DNA of 64,000 bases from Shewanella sp. HN-41 (GCF_000217915.1 NZ_AFOZ01000016.1:1-64000), one strand, 5' to 3'. Counted from the first letter of the stretch, positions 8,075 through 17,569 are shown. The notes: a model not told the origin generated them from the sequence alone. Numbers and translations: made by a program.

Positions 8075-9844
8075 ATGGAACAGTCGAGTTTGCTGACTTC
8101 TGTGCTACTTTTTTTACTCGCCGCGGTGATTTTTGTGCCCTTGGGTAAGCGCTTTGGGGCGGGGCCTATTCTGTCCTATCTTGCTGCTGGGGTGATTTTA
8201 GGGCCTGGAGGCATGGCGTTAGTTTCCGATCCCGCCGCCGTTTTACACTTTGCGGAGCTTGGCGTAGTGCTGATGTTGTTCGTGCTTGGGCTTGAACTCA
8301 ATCCAAGTAAACTTTGGGAACTACGCAGTGCTATCTTTGGCTTAGGTAGTGGTCAGTTACTGCTTTCCTGGGCGGCGATTGGTGGTTTAGCTTGGGGATT
8401 TGGCCTATCGGTTGAGGCGGCGTTAGTGGTCGGTGCTGCGCTATCCTTATCTTCGACTGCTTTTGCGGTGCAACTGATGAGTGAGCATAGACTGCTGACG
8501 ACACCTCTTGGGCGCGATGCCTTTGGGGTACTGTTAATGCAGGACCTTGCAGTGATCCCTATGCTGTTACTCACAGCCTACTTAGCACCCAATTCGGCAC
8601 AGATTGAACATCATGCCGTGCCTTGGTATTGGACCTGTGTGGCATTAGTCGGCTTTGTGTTGGTGGGCAAATATTTACTGCCACGAGTGCTTAAATTAGT
8701 GGCAAGTAGCGGTGTACGTGAAGTGCTGACTGCTTTTGCATTATTGCTGGTGATGGGCAGTGCCGAGTTGATGGAATTGCTCGGGTTATCCGCGGGTATG
8801 GGGGCATTTTTAGCGGGGATTATGCTGGCAAACTCCAGCTATCGACATCAGCTTGAAACGGATATAGAGCCCTTTAAGGGGCTCTTACTCGGCCTGTTTT
8901 TTATGGCGGTCGGTATGAGTATGGATTTAACGTTATTGCTGACCGATCCCTTACTTATCTTAGCCATATTGCTGGGGATGTTAGTGATTAAAACCTTAGT
9001 GCTGATGCTACTTGGGCGATTACGTCACCATACTTGGCGCCCGAGTATTGCCCTTGGATTAATCTTGGCCGAGGGGGGCGAGTTTGCCTTTGTGCTGTTA
9101 TCGCAGGCACAATTATCGGGTATTGTGGGCGACAAAATTGCACAGATTTTGGTGCTTGCTATCGGTCTATCTATGGCGGTTACACCTATGATTTTCTCCT
9201 TGTTCCGGGCCACTAAAGCCAAAGTGGTGGATACTCGGCTACCCGATACCATTAATGTGACAGAATCTGAGGTAGTGATCGCGGGCTTTGGTCGAGTAGG
9301 GCAGATAACGGGACGTATTTTGGCCTCCTCGGGTATTCCATTTGTGGCTCTGGATAAGGATGCCAGCCATGTGGATGTTATTCGTAAATATGGTGGTGAA
9401 GTGTATTTTGGTGATGCCAGACGTTTAGATATGTTGATGTCGGCGGGAATAGCACGCTCACGTTTACTCTTGCTGGCGGTCGATAATGTTGAGGATTCCA
9501 TTGAGATTGCCCAGCAAGTGAAAACCCACTTTCCCCATATCCATATTGTGGCGCGGGCAAGGGATCGTAACCATGCCTATCGTTTGATGAGTCTGGGCAT
9601 AACCGATGTGTTCCGTGAAACCTTTGGCTCGGCGTTATCCGCCAGTGAGAAGATCCTTCAAGGCTTAGGTTTGTCGCAGGTGCAGGCCAACGAGCGGGTA
9701 AAAATCTTTGCCGAGCACGATAAAAAACTGGTGGTTGCCAGTGCTGTCCATCAACATGATTTAGCGACGCTGATTGATTTATCTAACAAAGGTAAAGCCG
9801 AGTTGGAGTCCTTGATGCGCGGCGATAGGGAAAATGTGAGTTAA
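8075..9844 (+). CDS. Kef-type monovalent cation:proton antiporter (CPA2 family)
   Basis: This 589-residue protein has a CPA2 membrane domain of 12-13 helices (residues 1-385) containing PLGKRFGAGPILSYLAAGVILGP and LQDLAVIPML-like motifs (MQDLAVIPMLLL). A soluble RCK/TrkA-N domain follows with the Rossmann motif GFGRVGQITGRIL and a GDARRLDML stretch. It exchanges K+ (or Na+) for protons. The lack of the KefC glutathione-site signature is not provable by eye, so I give no KefB or KefC symbol. The start MEQSSLLTS at 8075 has TTGGAG just upstream; an earlier in-frame start at 8030 has none. A hairpin (9865-9888) follows. Confidence 0.85.
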   Translation: MEQSSLLTSVLLFLLAAVIFVPLGKRFGAGPILSYLAAGVILGPGGMALVSDPAAVLHFAELGVVLMLFVLGLELNPSKLWELRSAIFGLGSGQLLLSWAAIGGLAWGFGLSVEAALVVGAALSLSSTAFAVQLMSEHRLLTTPLGRDAFGVLLMQDLAVIPMLLLTAYLAPNSAQIEHHAVPWYWTCVALVGFVLVGKYLLPRVLKLVASSGVREVLTAFALLLVMGSAELMELLGLSAGMGAFLAGIMLANSSYRHQLETDIEPFKGLLLGLFFMAVGMSMDLTLLLTDPLLILAILLGMLVIKTLVLMLLGRLRHHTWRPSIALGLILAEGGEFAFVLLSQAQLSGIVGDKIAQILVLAIGLSMAVTPMIFSLFRATKAKVVDTRLPDTINVTESEVVIAGFGRVGQITGRILASSGIPFVALDKDASHVDVIRKYGGEVYFGDARRLDMLMSAGIARSRLLLLAVDNVEDSIEIAQQVKTHFPHIHIVARARDRNHAYRLMSLGITDVFRETFGSALSASEKILQGLGLSQVQANERVKIFAEHDKKLVVASAVHQHDLATLIDLSNKGKAELESLMRGDRENVS

Positions 9845-9864
9845 GTTTTATTGCCTAAGAGAAT

Positions 9865-9888
9865 CAAGAGAGCCTATTGGCTCTCTTG
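9865..9888 (+). terminator. hairpin terminator after the antiporter gene
   Basis: A 10-11 bp stem (CAAGAGAGCC with its complement, loop TATT) is followed by a T-rich tract. It lies 20 nt after the stop codon. Confidence 0.6.
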
Positions 9889-9923
9889 TTGTTTATAGCT
9901 GCGAGGGAAATACTTAGAAACGC

Positions 9924-10430
9924 TAGTTATATTGCAGTTTTACATTGCGCTCTTCGCCCGGCATGCCGCCGAGGAATATGGCTTTACTGTAATAGTCTTT
10001 GTTGAATAGATTGTTGATATTGAAAGTCCTTTCCACGAGTTGGCGGCGTAGCTGATTGCCGATCCCACTATGGTATAGCTAGGCAGGTAACCCTCTGGTA
10101 TCCCAAATGAGCTCGAGTGCGTGCTTCTATCATCCACATATTTTGCACTAAGACTGAGTTCGATTGAGCTCGGTAGTGCAAACCTGTGTCACTGTAGGTT
10201 ACTCAGGCACTGGTAGTCACATAGGGTACGCCTTTTTGACTGCTGTTGTAGGTTGAACTGTTTGGATTTTGTTTATCCCTTGCTTCTTGGTATATACCGT
10301 TCGGTTTGATACGCCAGTTGTCATTTCAGTGGGCATTGAGCTCAACCTCAACCTCAACCTTTGCTTCAGCCCTTGAGTATCTAGTGCTGTGAGTGATCTG
10401 CAAAATGGTTTCATTGATGTAGCTCCCCAT
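9924..10430 (-). pseudogene. TonB-dependent receptor, decayed C-terminal remnant
   Basis: On the minus strand the last 50 residues of a TonB-dependent siderophore-type receptor are readable: FNINNLFNKDYYSKAIF, then LGGMPGEERNVKLQYN and a stop at 9924. NLFNKDYY is the classic penultimate-strand motif. Upstream the reading continues only after a frame change (FGIPEGYLPSYTIVGSAISY at about 10050-10115). A third fragment in another frame near 10250-10400 reads NDNWRIKPNGIYQEA. Stops and frame changes separate the pieces, and no plug domain or signal peptide remains. It is a dead gene eroded from the 5' side. Confidence 0.8.
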
Positions 10431-10731
10431 GAAAAGGTTGCGAATAATCATTTTGATTCTATATGCAACACATGTTTCAGGATGGGAAGAGGTATTGCAG
10501 CGACATTCTTTACGTATAAAAAACGGTAAATATTAAGGGGAGGGAGTCCTACTACCGAGCAGATCCCATTCTGTTGATGGCATTCTCGCTAACATGCCGC
10601 TGTTATTTCGATTTTGTTTCATTTTTTTTATAAAAAAGTGATTTATTTTTTGAGTTAACCAGAGCAACCGACCTTGTTGATCTGGAAACGCAACCCTAAG
10701 GGGAGTTATCTATGGGATTACAGATTTTACT

Positions 10732-10765
10732 GTTTACGTAAACGTCAAATTGAAACGGTCGTTTA
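10732..10765. promoter_or_regulatory. candidate PsrA-type operator upstream of aceB
   Basis: Two motifs lie side by side. GTTTACGTAAAC (10732-10743) is a perfect 12-bp palindrome. GAAACGGTCGTTTA (10752-10765) fits the GAAAC-N4-GTTT pattern of the fatty-acid regulator PsrA, which I recall as controlling aceBA in Shewanella. The distance to aceB is about 490 bp, so a long leader would be needed. Confidence 0.4.
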
Positions 10766-10913
10766 AATTTATTGTATAGTGCTTTACATTTAACCAAATG
10801 ATTTTAAATGATTTTAAATCTTTACCTCTAGGTTAGTTCAAAACATCTTCATATTTCTACTTAGGTCTAATATGGCTTTAAGTGTGTATCTAAAAAAATA
10901 CTTAATGTAATAA

Positions 10914-10934
10914 AAGTACGTAATAAATTACATT
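10914..10934. promoter_or_regulatory. candidate HexR-like sites upstream of aceB
   Basis: TGTAATAAAAGTACG is followed directly by GTAATAAATTACA. These resemble the HexR operator (TGTAAT, three A/T, ATTACA), but the better match has only two bases between the half-sites. HexR controls central carbon genes in Shewanella, so the position is sensible. The match is imperfect. Confidence 0.3.
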
Positions 10935-11258
10935 GTATTGTCGTTGGTAAAGTTGTCTGACAATTTTCATATTAGTAAATATTTATGCTATTTATACAAT
11001 TTTATTTTAGTTATAAATCAATTGCTTTATTGCGTTTTCCTTGCTTGGTATGACCAATTTTAAATGTTGCTTTGGTTAATTTTAAGCAATTTTCAACCCT
11101 GGTTTGACTGTTGCAAATACAAAGGTTTGTCGGTAAGTTTTAGTTCGAAACAAACATTTGATGGTTTTGTGGCTGATATTTAGACAGCGGTGATTGGGGG
11201 CTTGTCCCAGTGTCTGCGACAAAACTGTGATAGTTGAGCCTCTTGGGAGGGCAAGAAG

Positions 11259-12908
11259 ATGACGGAACACACTTTGAGTAAACAGCAGTTGAATTTAGCG
11301 CAGGGGAAATCAATTTCCAGTAGTCCATTAACAATTGTGGGCAAGGATATCCCTGGGCAGGAAGTCATTTTTACCGAAGGGGCAATTGCCTTACTCGAGT
11401 CTCTTTGCCGCGAGTTTGGCGACGAGGTTCCTGCGCTACTGGCTAAGCGTAAAGACAAGCAAGCACGAATAGATAAGGGGGCTTTGCCAGACTTTTTACC
11501 CGAAACCCGTGCGATTCGAGATGGGGAGTGGCAAATCCGAGGTATTCCTAAAGATCTGCTTGACCGCCGCGTAGAAATCACTGGTCCCGTTGAACGTAAG
11601 ATGGTGATCAATGCACTCAATGCAAACGCCAAAGTGTTTATGGCTGACTTTGAGGACTCCTTAGCACCGAGTTGGCAAAAAGTCGTCGAAGGTCAAATCA
11701 ATCTACGCGATGCAGTGCGGGGGGATATCGAGTACACGGCTCCCGAAACGGGCAAACACTATAAGCTGGGGCCAAATCCTGCGGTATTGATCTGTCGTGT
11801 CCGTGGTCTGCATTTAAAAGAGAAGCATGTTGAGTTCAATGGTCAGGCCATTCCCGGCTCACTGTTCGACTTTGCCCTGTATTTTTACCATAACTATCGC
11901 CAACTGCTGGCGAAGGGCAGTGGACCTTACTTCTATATCCCTAAACTAGAAAGCCATATTGAGGCGCGTTGGTGGGCAAAAGTGTTTGCTTTTGTTGAAG
12001 AAAGGTTCTGTTTACAGGCGGGAACTATCAAGTGTACTTGCCTGATTGAGACTTTGCCTGCGGTGTTTGAAATGGATGAGATCCTCTATGAATTGCGTTC
12101 TAACATTGTCGCGCTCAACTGCGGCCGTTGGGACTATATTTTCAGTTATATCAAAACATTAAAGCGCCATAGTGACAGAGTGTTGCCCGATCGTCAGGCG
12201 GTGACTATGGACACCCCTTTCTTAAGTGCTTACTCAAGACTCTTGATTAAGACTTGCCACAAACGTGGCGCCTTAGCCATGGGCGGAATGGCCGCCTTTA
12301 TTCCAGCGAAAGATCCCGCACAAAATGAAGCCGTTTTGCAGCGAGTACGTAGGGATAAGGAGTTAGAAGCGCGAAACGGCCACGATGGTACTTGGGTTGC
12401 ACACCCTGGGCTTGCTGACACGGCCATGGGGATTTTCAACGAATATATTGGTCAAGACCATAGTAATCAGTTGCATATTACCCGCGATGTGGATGCACCT
12501 ATCCTCGCTGCAGAGCTACTCAAAACCTGTGACGGTGAGCGTACCGAGCAGGGCATGCGCCTCAATATTCGTATTGCCTTGCAATATTTAGAAGCGTGGA
12601 TCAGCGGCAATGGTTGCGTACCTATTTACGGCTTAATGGAAGATGCGGCCACGGCGGAAATTTCTCGGGCATCTATTTGGCAGTGGATCCAACACGGCAA
12701 GTCGCTCTCAAACGGCAAGCTTGTCACTAAACAACTCTTTAAAGACATGCTGGTGGAAGAGTTAGCCAATGTGAAGCAAGAAGTGGGTAGCGACAGGTTC
12801 ACCCATGGCAAGTTTACCCAAGCCGCAGTATTGCTCGAGGATATTACCACTTCAGACGAGCTGGTCGATTTCTTAACCTTACCCGGTTACGAGATGCTCA
12901 CGGCTTAA
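11259..12908 (+). CDS. aceB: malate synthase A
   Basis: Malate synthase condenses glyoxylate with acetyl-CoA to malate in the glyoxylate shunt, which Shewanella needs for growth on acetate, lactate and fatty acids. At 549 residues it has the length of isoform A. Visible landmarks are FMADFEDSLAPSW (with the metal- and substrate-binding acidic residues), the LICRVRGLHLKEKHV block, YFYIPKLESHIEARWW, and NCGRWDYIFSYIKTLK. A GGAGG lies 7 nt before the ATG. Isocitrate lyase follows 135 nt downstream on the same strand, giving the usual aceBA order. No aceK follows. Confidence 0.97.
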   Translation: MTEHTLSKQQLNLAQGKSISSSPLTIVGKDIPGQEVIFTEGAIALLESLCREFGDEVPALLAKRKDKQARIDKGALPDFLPETRAIRDGEWQIRGIPKDLLDRRVEITGPVERKMVINALNANAKVFMADFEDSLAPSWQKVVEGQINLRDAVRGDIEYTAPETGKHYKLGPNPAVLICRVRGLHLKEKHVEFNGQAIPGSLFDFALYFYHNYRQLLAKGSGPYFYIPKLESHIEARWWAKVFAFVEERFCLQAGTIKCTCLIETLPAVFEMDEILYELRSNIVALNCGRWDYIFSYIKTLKRHSDRVLPDRQAVTMDTPFLSAYSRLLIKTCHKRGALAMGGMAAFIPAKDPAQNEAVLQRVRRDKELEARNGHDGTWVAHPGLADTAMGIFNEYIGQDHSNQLHITRDVDAPILAAELLKTCDGERTEQGMRLNIRIALQYLEAWISGNGCVPIYGLMEDAATAEISRASIWQWIQHGKSLSNGKLVTKQLFKDMLVEELANVKQEVGSDRFTHGKFTQAAVLLEDITTSDELVDFLTLPGYEMLTA

Positions 12909-13043
12909 CATAAAAGTTGTTAACGGTTTTATGTAAAACACTATTAGCTGTGGCGGGGCTACCGCCAATTAAACCCATGAGCATAGTGAAACTGGGGGGC
13001 AGTTTCATGATAGCTACAACATCACAGAGAAAGGAGTGACCCT

Positions 13044-14366
13044 ATGACTAAGGCAACGCAGATTTCACGTCAACAGCAGATTGATGCGATCAAGAAAGAC
13101 TGGGCAGAAAACCCACGTTGGAAACATGTGCGTCGTCCTTACACGGCGGAGGAAGTAGTGGCGTTACGTGGCTCAATCGTGCCAGAGAACACCATTGCAA
13201 AACGGGGTGCGGCTAAGTTATGGGACTTAGTCAATGGTGGTGCGAAAAAAGGTTATGTCAACTCCCTTGGGGCCTTAACCGGTGGCCAGGCGGTACAACA
13301 GGCCAAGGCAGGAATCGAAGCGATTTATCTTTCTGGCTGGCAAGTGGCTGCCGATGCGAACTTGGCCGGCACTATGTACCCAGACCAATCCTTGTACCCA
13401 GCAAACTCGGTACCGGCTGTGGTATCGCGGATTAACAATTCTTTCCGCCGTGCTGACCAAATACAATGGGGTAATGGCGTCAATCCAGAAGATGAAGCAT
13501 TTGTGGATTACTTCCTGCCGATCATTGCCGATGCTGAGGCAGGTTTTGGCGGCGTATTAAACGCCTTCGAATTGATGAAGTCGATGATCGATGCGGGCGC
13601 TGCCGGTGTGCATTTTGAAGATCAGTTAGCTTCGGTTAAAAAATGTGGCCACATGGGCGGTAAAGTATTAGTGCCTACCCAAGAAGCGGTGCAAAAGTTA
13701 GTTGCGGCGCGTTTAGCGGCGGACGTGAGCGGGGTTGAAACCTTAGTGATTGCCCGTACCGATGCGAATGCGGCGGATCTGTTAACGTCCGATTGCGATC
13801 CCTATGACCGTGACTTTGTGACTGGCGAGCGTACCTCTGAAGGTTTCTATCGCGTTAGAGCGGGCCTTGACCAAGCGATTTCCCGTGGTCTTGCCTATGC
13901 CCCATATGCAGACTTGATTTGGTGTGAAACCGCTAAGCCTGATTTAGAAGAAGCACGCATTTTTGCCGAAGCTATCCACGCCAAATACCCAGATCAGCTA
14001 TTGGCCTATAACTGTTCACCTTCCTTCAACTGGAAGAAAAACTTGGATGACGCCACAATTGCACGCTTCCAACAAGCTTTATCCGACATGGGCTATAAGT
14101 ATCAGTTCATCACTTTAGCCGGTATCCACAACATGTGGTACAACATGTTTGATCTCGCGTATGACTATGCTCGTGGTGAAGGTATGAAGCACTATGTCGA
14201 GAAAGTTCAAGAAGTTGAGTTTGCTGCGGCCAAGAAGGGTTATACCTTCGTTGCCCATCAACAGGAAGTGGGTACTGGTTATTTCGACCAAGTGACGACA
14301 GTGATCCAAGGTGGCCATTCATCGGTCACCGCTCTGACTGGCTCCACCGAAGAAGAGCAGTTCTAA
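13044..14366 (+). CDS. aceA: isocitrate lyase
   Basis: Isocitrate lyase splits isocitrate to glyoxylate and succinate, the first step of the glyoxylate shunt. The 440-residue sequence has the catalytic [14 protein letters not shown] motif near residues 203-216, a DADAGFGG-like metal-binding stretch ([10 protein letters not shown]), the VIARTDA motif and the C-terminal [20 protein letters not shown] precedes the ATG. It lies behind aceB and is followed by a strong hairpin terminator (14445-14481), so aceBA looks like a two-gene operon. Confidence 0.97.
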   Translation: MTKATQISRQQQIDAIKKDWAENPRWKHVRRPYTAEEVVALRGSIVPENTIAKRGAAKLWDLVNGGAKKGYVNSLGALTGGQAVQQAKAGIEAIYLSGWQVAADANLAGTMYPDQSLYPANSVPAVVSRINNSFRRADQIQWGNGVNPEDEAFVDYFLPIIADAEAGFGGVLNAFELMKSMIDAGAAGVHFEDQLASVKKCGHMGGKVLVPTQEAVQKLVAARLAADVSGVETLVIARTDANAADLLTSDCDPYDRDFVTGERTSEGFYRVRAGLDQAISRGLAYAPYADLIWCETAKPDLEEARIFAEAIHAKYPDQLLAYNCSPSFNWKKNLDDATIARFQQALSDMGYKYQFITLAGIHNMWYNMFDLAYDYARGEGMKHYVEKVQEVEFAAAKKGYTFVAHQQEVGTGYFDQVTTVIQGGHSSVTALTGSTEEEQF

Positions 14367-14444
14367 GCAGTTGTTAAAGTCGATTTACCCGTAAGATGTT
14401 GTCAATGTAAGCCCTGTGTTTAGCTGCGTTGCAGCTGTTGTACC

Positions 14445-14481
14445 CCCGTGCAGTTCGCCTACATGTGCTGCACGGGTTTTT
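14445..14481 (+). terminator. terminator of aceBA
   Basis: The stem CCCGTGCAG pairs with CTGCACGGG and is followed directly by five T residues. It is a textbook intrinsic terminator 80 nt after aceA. Confidence 0.85.
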
Positions 14482-14538
14482 AAGTCAAAACTTGTGACTT
14501 AACTTCCTACCCAGTAAGTATTTGCTTGCCTAAGCTTG

Positions 14539-14566
14539 GCGACTCTCTGAGTCGCTATTTTTTTAT
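14539..14566 (+). terminator. second terminator-like hairpin downstream of aceA
   Basis: GCGACTC TCT GAGTCGC forms a 7-bp stem followed by TATTTTTTT. It may be a backup terminator. Confidence 0.6.
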
Positions 14567-14759
14567 TGTTAACTCACTGATTATTATGGTGCAACTCTGG
14601 TTCGAGTTGGTGCAATTTTTAGCGGATTCTATTAACGCTTATTGCTATCTCATTGTTATTTAATGGCTAGTAAAAATGGCCTGAATAATGCTCTCAATAT
14701 AAGGCAAGCTTATTTGCGCACTTAAGCTGTTTGTTGGCATTCATATTGAGGTCATCGCC

Positions 14760-15128
14760 ATGAAATATTACAGTCGTCGTTTAGTCAAACCCGAACATTT
14801 AAATCCTGCGAACACACTGTTTGGTGGCCAGCTATTAAGTTGGATTGACGAAGAGGCCGCCATCTTTGCTGCCTGCCAGATGAAGAGCACTAGTCATGTC
14901 ACTAAGTTGATCTCAGAAATCAATTTTATGACCCCAGCCCGCCAAGGGGATGTACTCGAATTTGGTCTAGAGTTAGTGAGTCTTGGACACAGTTCTATCA
15001 CTGTCAGTTGTCAGGTGCGCAATAAGATGACGCAGGCGCCTGTGGTCAGTATCGATAAGATGGTCTTTGTCAATGTCAATGCTCAAGGTTTACCCGTGCC
15101 CCATGGCATTCGTGCCAATGCGGCCTGA
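14760..15128 (+). CDS. acyl-CoA thioesterase, hotdog fold (YciA/BACH type)
   Basis: This 122-residue single hotdog-domain protein hydrolyses acyl-CoA thioesters. The family motif LVKPEHLNPANTLFGGQLLSWIDEEAAIFA includes the N-x-x-G-x-x-F-G-G-x-L-L-x-W-x-D pattern with the catalytic Asp. ISEINFMTPARQGDVLEF follows and is also typical. The length matches the single-domain YciA group. A GAGG lies before the ATG. The substrate range cannot be read from the sequence. Confidence 0.88.
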   Translation: MKYYSRRLVKPEHLNPANTLFGGQLLSWIDEEAAIFAACQMKSTSHVTKLISEINFMTPARQGDVLEFGLELVSLGHSSITVSCQVRNKMTQAPVVSIDKMVFVNVNAQGLPVPHGIRANAA

Positions 15129-15154
15129 ACGGTTAGTCCCTTGCAAAAAAATGA

Positions 15155-15174
15155 AGTGACGCCAAGGCGTCACT
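15155..15174. terminator. terminator overlapping the stop codon of the small lipoprotein gene
   Basis: The stem AGTGACGCC with GGCGTCACT has an A run on its left, that is a T run on the minus strand. It overlaps the stop codon at 15170 and probably ends both convergent transcripts. Confidence 0.65.
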
Positions 15175-15382
15175 CTGTGTCTTTGGTCAAATCCTCCTTG
15201 ACTGACTTGACCGCATCCCGTGATGCATGGCCTATCGCTTTAGTCGTGTCTCTGGTGGCATGACCTATCTCTTTGGTGACATCTTTCGTGGTGGTGCCAA
15301 TGGCTCGTCCAGCGTCCTTTAAATCTGCACAGGCCGTAGTTGCAAGCAATAGCGGGATCATTATCAGTGTCGCTTTATTCAT
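15170..15382 (-). CDS. small exported protein with 11-residue repeats, probable lipoprotein
   Basis: This protein is 70 residues long from MNKATLIMIPLLL; an in-frame ATG at 15397 would add five residues. The hydrophobic N-terminus ends ATTAC, a poor but possible lipobox. The rest is made of degenerate 11-residue repeats: AIGTTTKDVTK, EIGHATRDTTK, AIGHASRDAVK, SVKEDLTKDTE. Such 11-mers form amphipathic helices, as in LEA and apolipoprotein-like proteins. It may be a membrane-surface or stress protein similar in style to entericidins. I do not recognise a named family. Confidence 0.6.
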   Translation of the reverse strand: MNKATLIMIPLLLATTACADLKDAGRAIGTTTKDVTKEIGHATRDTTKAIGHASRDAVKSVKEDLTKDTE

Positions 15383-15481
15383 CTTGATGTCCATCACTTA
15401 AAGGTGAGTTTCTAATATTAAGTGCGATCAATATAACAGATAGTTGCACTTAATGTTCTACTCAGCATGCAGGCGTTGTCA

Positions 15482-16780
15482 TTAGTGTAATTTTAAGTGC
15501 GGATGGATGATACGACTAATGCCCTTAGCAAACATGAGTAGGGTTCCCTTGACGATGCCGTGCAGCTCAATTAAGTGTCTACGGTAGAGTGAGGTATAGA
15601 CAAAACGTGCAATTTTGCCTTCAACCATCACGCCGCCGCCAATAAAAGACATTAAATTTCCAACCGTGTGGAATTTAGAAAGATTGACGAGCGAACCTAA
15701 ATCTTTGTAGAGATATTCATGTATGGCCTCCTTGCCTGCGAGCAGCAGTTGTATATTGTCCGCCGTCATTAGTGCCATCTGTCTTGCCGATTGCCCCCTA
15801 GGTGGGACGAAAGTGCCATCGGGCTGTGGGCATGCCGCGCAATCCCCTATGGCAAAAATATGGGGATCTCGGCTGGTTTGCATATTCTGTTTTACCATGA
15901 GTTGATTGATATGGTTGGTTTCTAAGGCGCCAATATCCTTTAAAAAATCCGGCGCTTTTACCCCCGTTGACCAGATCACCATATCGGCGGGGATCATCAC
16001 GCCATCGGTTGTTGTCAAACCGTCTGCCGTGACTCGATTAATGCGGGTGTTGGTCATGACCTTTACACCCAGCACCGCCAGTTCCTTAGCGACTGAGTCA
16101 GAGATTTCTACTTTTTCAACCTTAGGCAAAATGCGTTTATCCGCTTCGATGAGCGTTACTTCGAGTAAACGGGAATCAATGTTGTAACCAAAGCCGCGTA
16201 ATTGATCGACCGCATGGTGCATTTCCGCGGACATTTCGACCCCAGTGGCTCCCGCACCGACCACCGCGATTTTAATTTTATCCGCGAGCAGACTGTGGCT
16301 GGCATAGCGCAGAAATTTGTTCAGTAGGATCTTTCGGATCGCCATGGCTTGCTCGGTATTGTCGAGAAATTGGCAGTATTCACGTACTCCAGGAATATTG
16401 AAATCATTCGCAATACTGCCAATAGCTATGACTAAGTAGTCGTAGTCTATGCGTCGTGCGGGCAATAGCACCTCGCCATTTTCATCACAAATCGCCGAGA
16501 GGACGACCTGTTGTGTCTGTCTATCAATATCCGTCATGGCTCCCTGCTGAAAATGGTAACCATGTGCGGCGGCGTGGCTTCGATAGCTTAGGGCATCAAT
16601 GCCGATATCGAGTGCGCCAGTCGCGACCTCATGCAGTAGGGGTTTCCAAATATGACTTTCGGCACAATCGATTAGTGTCACATTTGCCTTTTCTTTGCGA
16701 CCGAGCCTATGGCCCAATTTCGTCGCAATTTCCATGCCTCCAGCGCCTCCTCCAACGATGACAATATTCGCAATAGCCAT
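15482..16780 (-). CDS. ndh: type II NADH dehydrogenase (NDH-2)
   Basis: NDH-2 oxidises NADH and reduces quinone at the inner membrane without pumping protons. The 432-residue protein has the N-terminal FAD-binding VIVGGGAGGMEIATKLG, the NADH-binding KIAVVGAGATGVEMSAEM near residue 170, the HIFAIGDCAACPQPDG FAD motif near residue 310 and a C-terminal amphipathic region (LYRRHLIELHGIVKG) for membrane attachment. AGGAAG lies before the ATG. It seems to be a single-gene unit. Confidence 0.93.
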   Translation of the reverse strand: MAIANIVIVGGGAGGMEIATKLGHRLGRKEKANVTLIDCAESHIWKPLLHEVATGALDIGIDALSYRSHAAAHGYHFQQGAMTDIDRQTQQVVLSAICDENGEVLLPARRIDYDYLVIAIGSIANDFNIPGVREYCQFLDNTEQAMAIRKILLNKFLRYASHSLLADKIKIAVVGAGATGVEMSAEMHHAVDQLRGFGYNIDSRLLEVTLIEADKRILPKVEKVEISDSVAKELAVLGVKVMTNTRINRVTADGLTTTDGVMIPADMVIWSTGVKAPDFLKDIGALETNHINQLMVKQNMQTSRDPHIFAIGDCAACPQPDGTFVPPRGQSARQMALMTADNIQLLLAGKEAIHEYLYKDLGSLVNLSKFHTVGNLMSFIGGGVMVEGKIARFVYTSLYRRHLIELHGIVKGTLLMFAKGISRIIHPHLKLH

Positions 16781-16921
16781 GCAATTTCTTCCTGTTCAGT
16801 GTGATCTGGGGTCAGCGTGTGAGCCAAAAATTGCGGCCCTGATACAAAATATTAACAGTGGCATTATGCCCTAGGCAATTGAGGTAAAAAGTGCTCTAAA
16901 AGCTGAAATATATAACAATTT

Positions 16922-17152
16922 TTATTTTACTATTTGAATTTGCTGCAATTTTTGTTTTATCGTTTGAACGCTATTCAAGCTAAGTTGACGGGCAAGGTCA
17001 GGAAGTGTGATCTGTCTCGTGCTGTGAATTTGATAATTGTGCGCTAGCTCACCTCTCGGTTGTTGGGCTATAAAGCGTTTGAACTGTTTTTTGGGGAGAG
17101 TGAGGGTGAAACTGTATGGGCTGAGTGTGAATAGGGGAGTTGATGGTGGCAA
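16922..17152 (-). CDS. hypothetical protein, 76 residues (doubtful)
   Basis: This reading frame has a TTG start and no clear ribosome-binding site. The protein is basic and rich in Gln (KKQFKRFIAQQPRGELAHN, then LPDLARQLSLNSVQTIKQKLQQ) and looks protein-like. It has no signal, membrane helix or known motif. It may be a small gene or a chance frame downstream of the 123-residue gene on the same strand. Confidence 0.3.
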   Translation of the reverse strand: MPPSTPLFTLSPYSFTLTLPKKQFKRFIAQQPRGELAHNYQIHSTRQITLPDLARQLSLNSVQTIKQKLQQIQIVK

Positions 17153-17197
17153 TTATTATGGGTGCCAGCACTGAGCGTGGCACCCGTCGAGGAGTGA

Positions 17198-17569
17198 TTA
17201 AACCTGTTCGAGCTTGGCTAAACGCTGCTGATAATCTTCGATCAGATGCTGCATAATTTCCTCTGGCGCGGCATCGTCACAACATTCGTCTAAAAAGATT
17301 TTAAAGGTGACGAGGGCGTGGCCATCATTTTTCAACCTGTCACTCTGCATGGAAAAGTAAGCGTCTTCATTCTCGGCTTTACGAACAATAAACTTATTGG
17401 TTTCGAAGGATTTATTACCTGAAAGTTCATGCCATTTGGTAATACGGTTTAACGCAATTTCACAGGACTGGTTCATTTCGATATGGTTTAACCAAGTTAC
17501 GGGATGTTCAGGATCTTTGTAATGCGGACATCTAACTGTGTAGTTATATACGTGCGTGATTGCTGTCAT
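17198..17569 (-). CDS. hypothetical protein, 123 residues
   Basis: An unrecognised soluble acidic protein. It contains CPHYKDPEHPVTWLNHIEMNQSCEIALNRITKW in the first half and LDECCDDAAPEEIMQHLIEDYQQRLAKLEQ near the end. The Cys pair and the final helical segment stand out. AGGTAGG upstream of the ATG supports the start. It stands alone between NDH-2 and a long intergenic region. Confidence 0.6.
   Translation of the reverse strand: MTAITHVYNYTVRCPHYKDPEHPVTWLNHIEMNQSCEIALNRITKWHELSGNKSFETNKFIVRKAENEDAYFSMQSDRLKNDGHALVTFKIFLDECCDDAAPEEIMQHLIEDYQQRLAKLEQV

Larger units (their letters stand above)
10440..11258. other. long intergenic region upstream of aceB
   Basis: About 820 bp of very AT-rich DNA without a gene. 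It holds several palindromes that look like operators (see the separate entries at 10732-10765 and 10914-10934). The length suggests a complex promoter for the glyoxylate shunt genes, partly made of remains of the decayed receptor locus. Confidence 0.6.
14367..14759. other. intergenic region between aceA and the thioesterase gene
   Basis: Nearly 400 bp without a gene. The first half contains two hairpins with T tails (14445-14481 and 14539-14566). The second half presumably contains the promoter of the thioesterase gene; no operator was recognised. Confidence 0.5.

Noticed and set aside
9025..9501. 158-codon frame antisense to the Kef-type antiporter gene
   Set aside because: The plus-strand gene has full family motifs. 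The antisense product has no domain and a composition typical of shadow frames.
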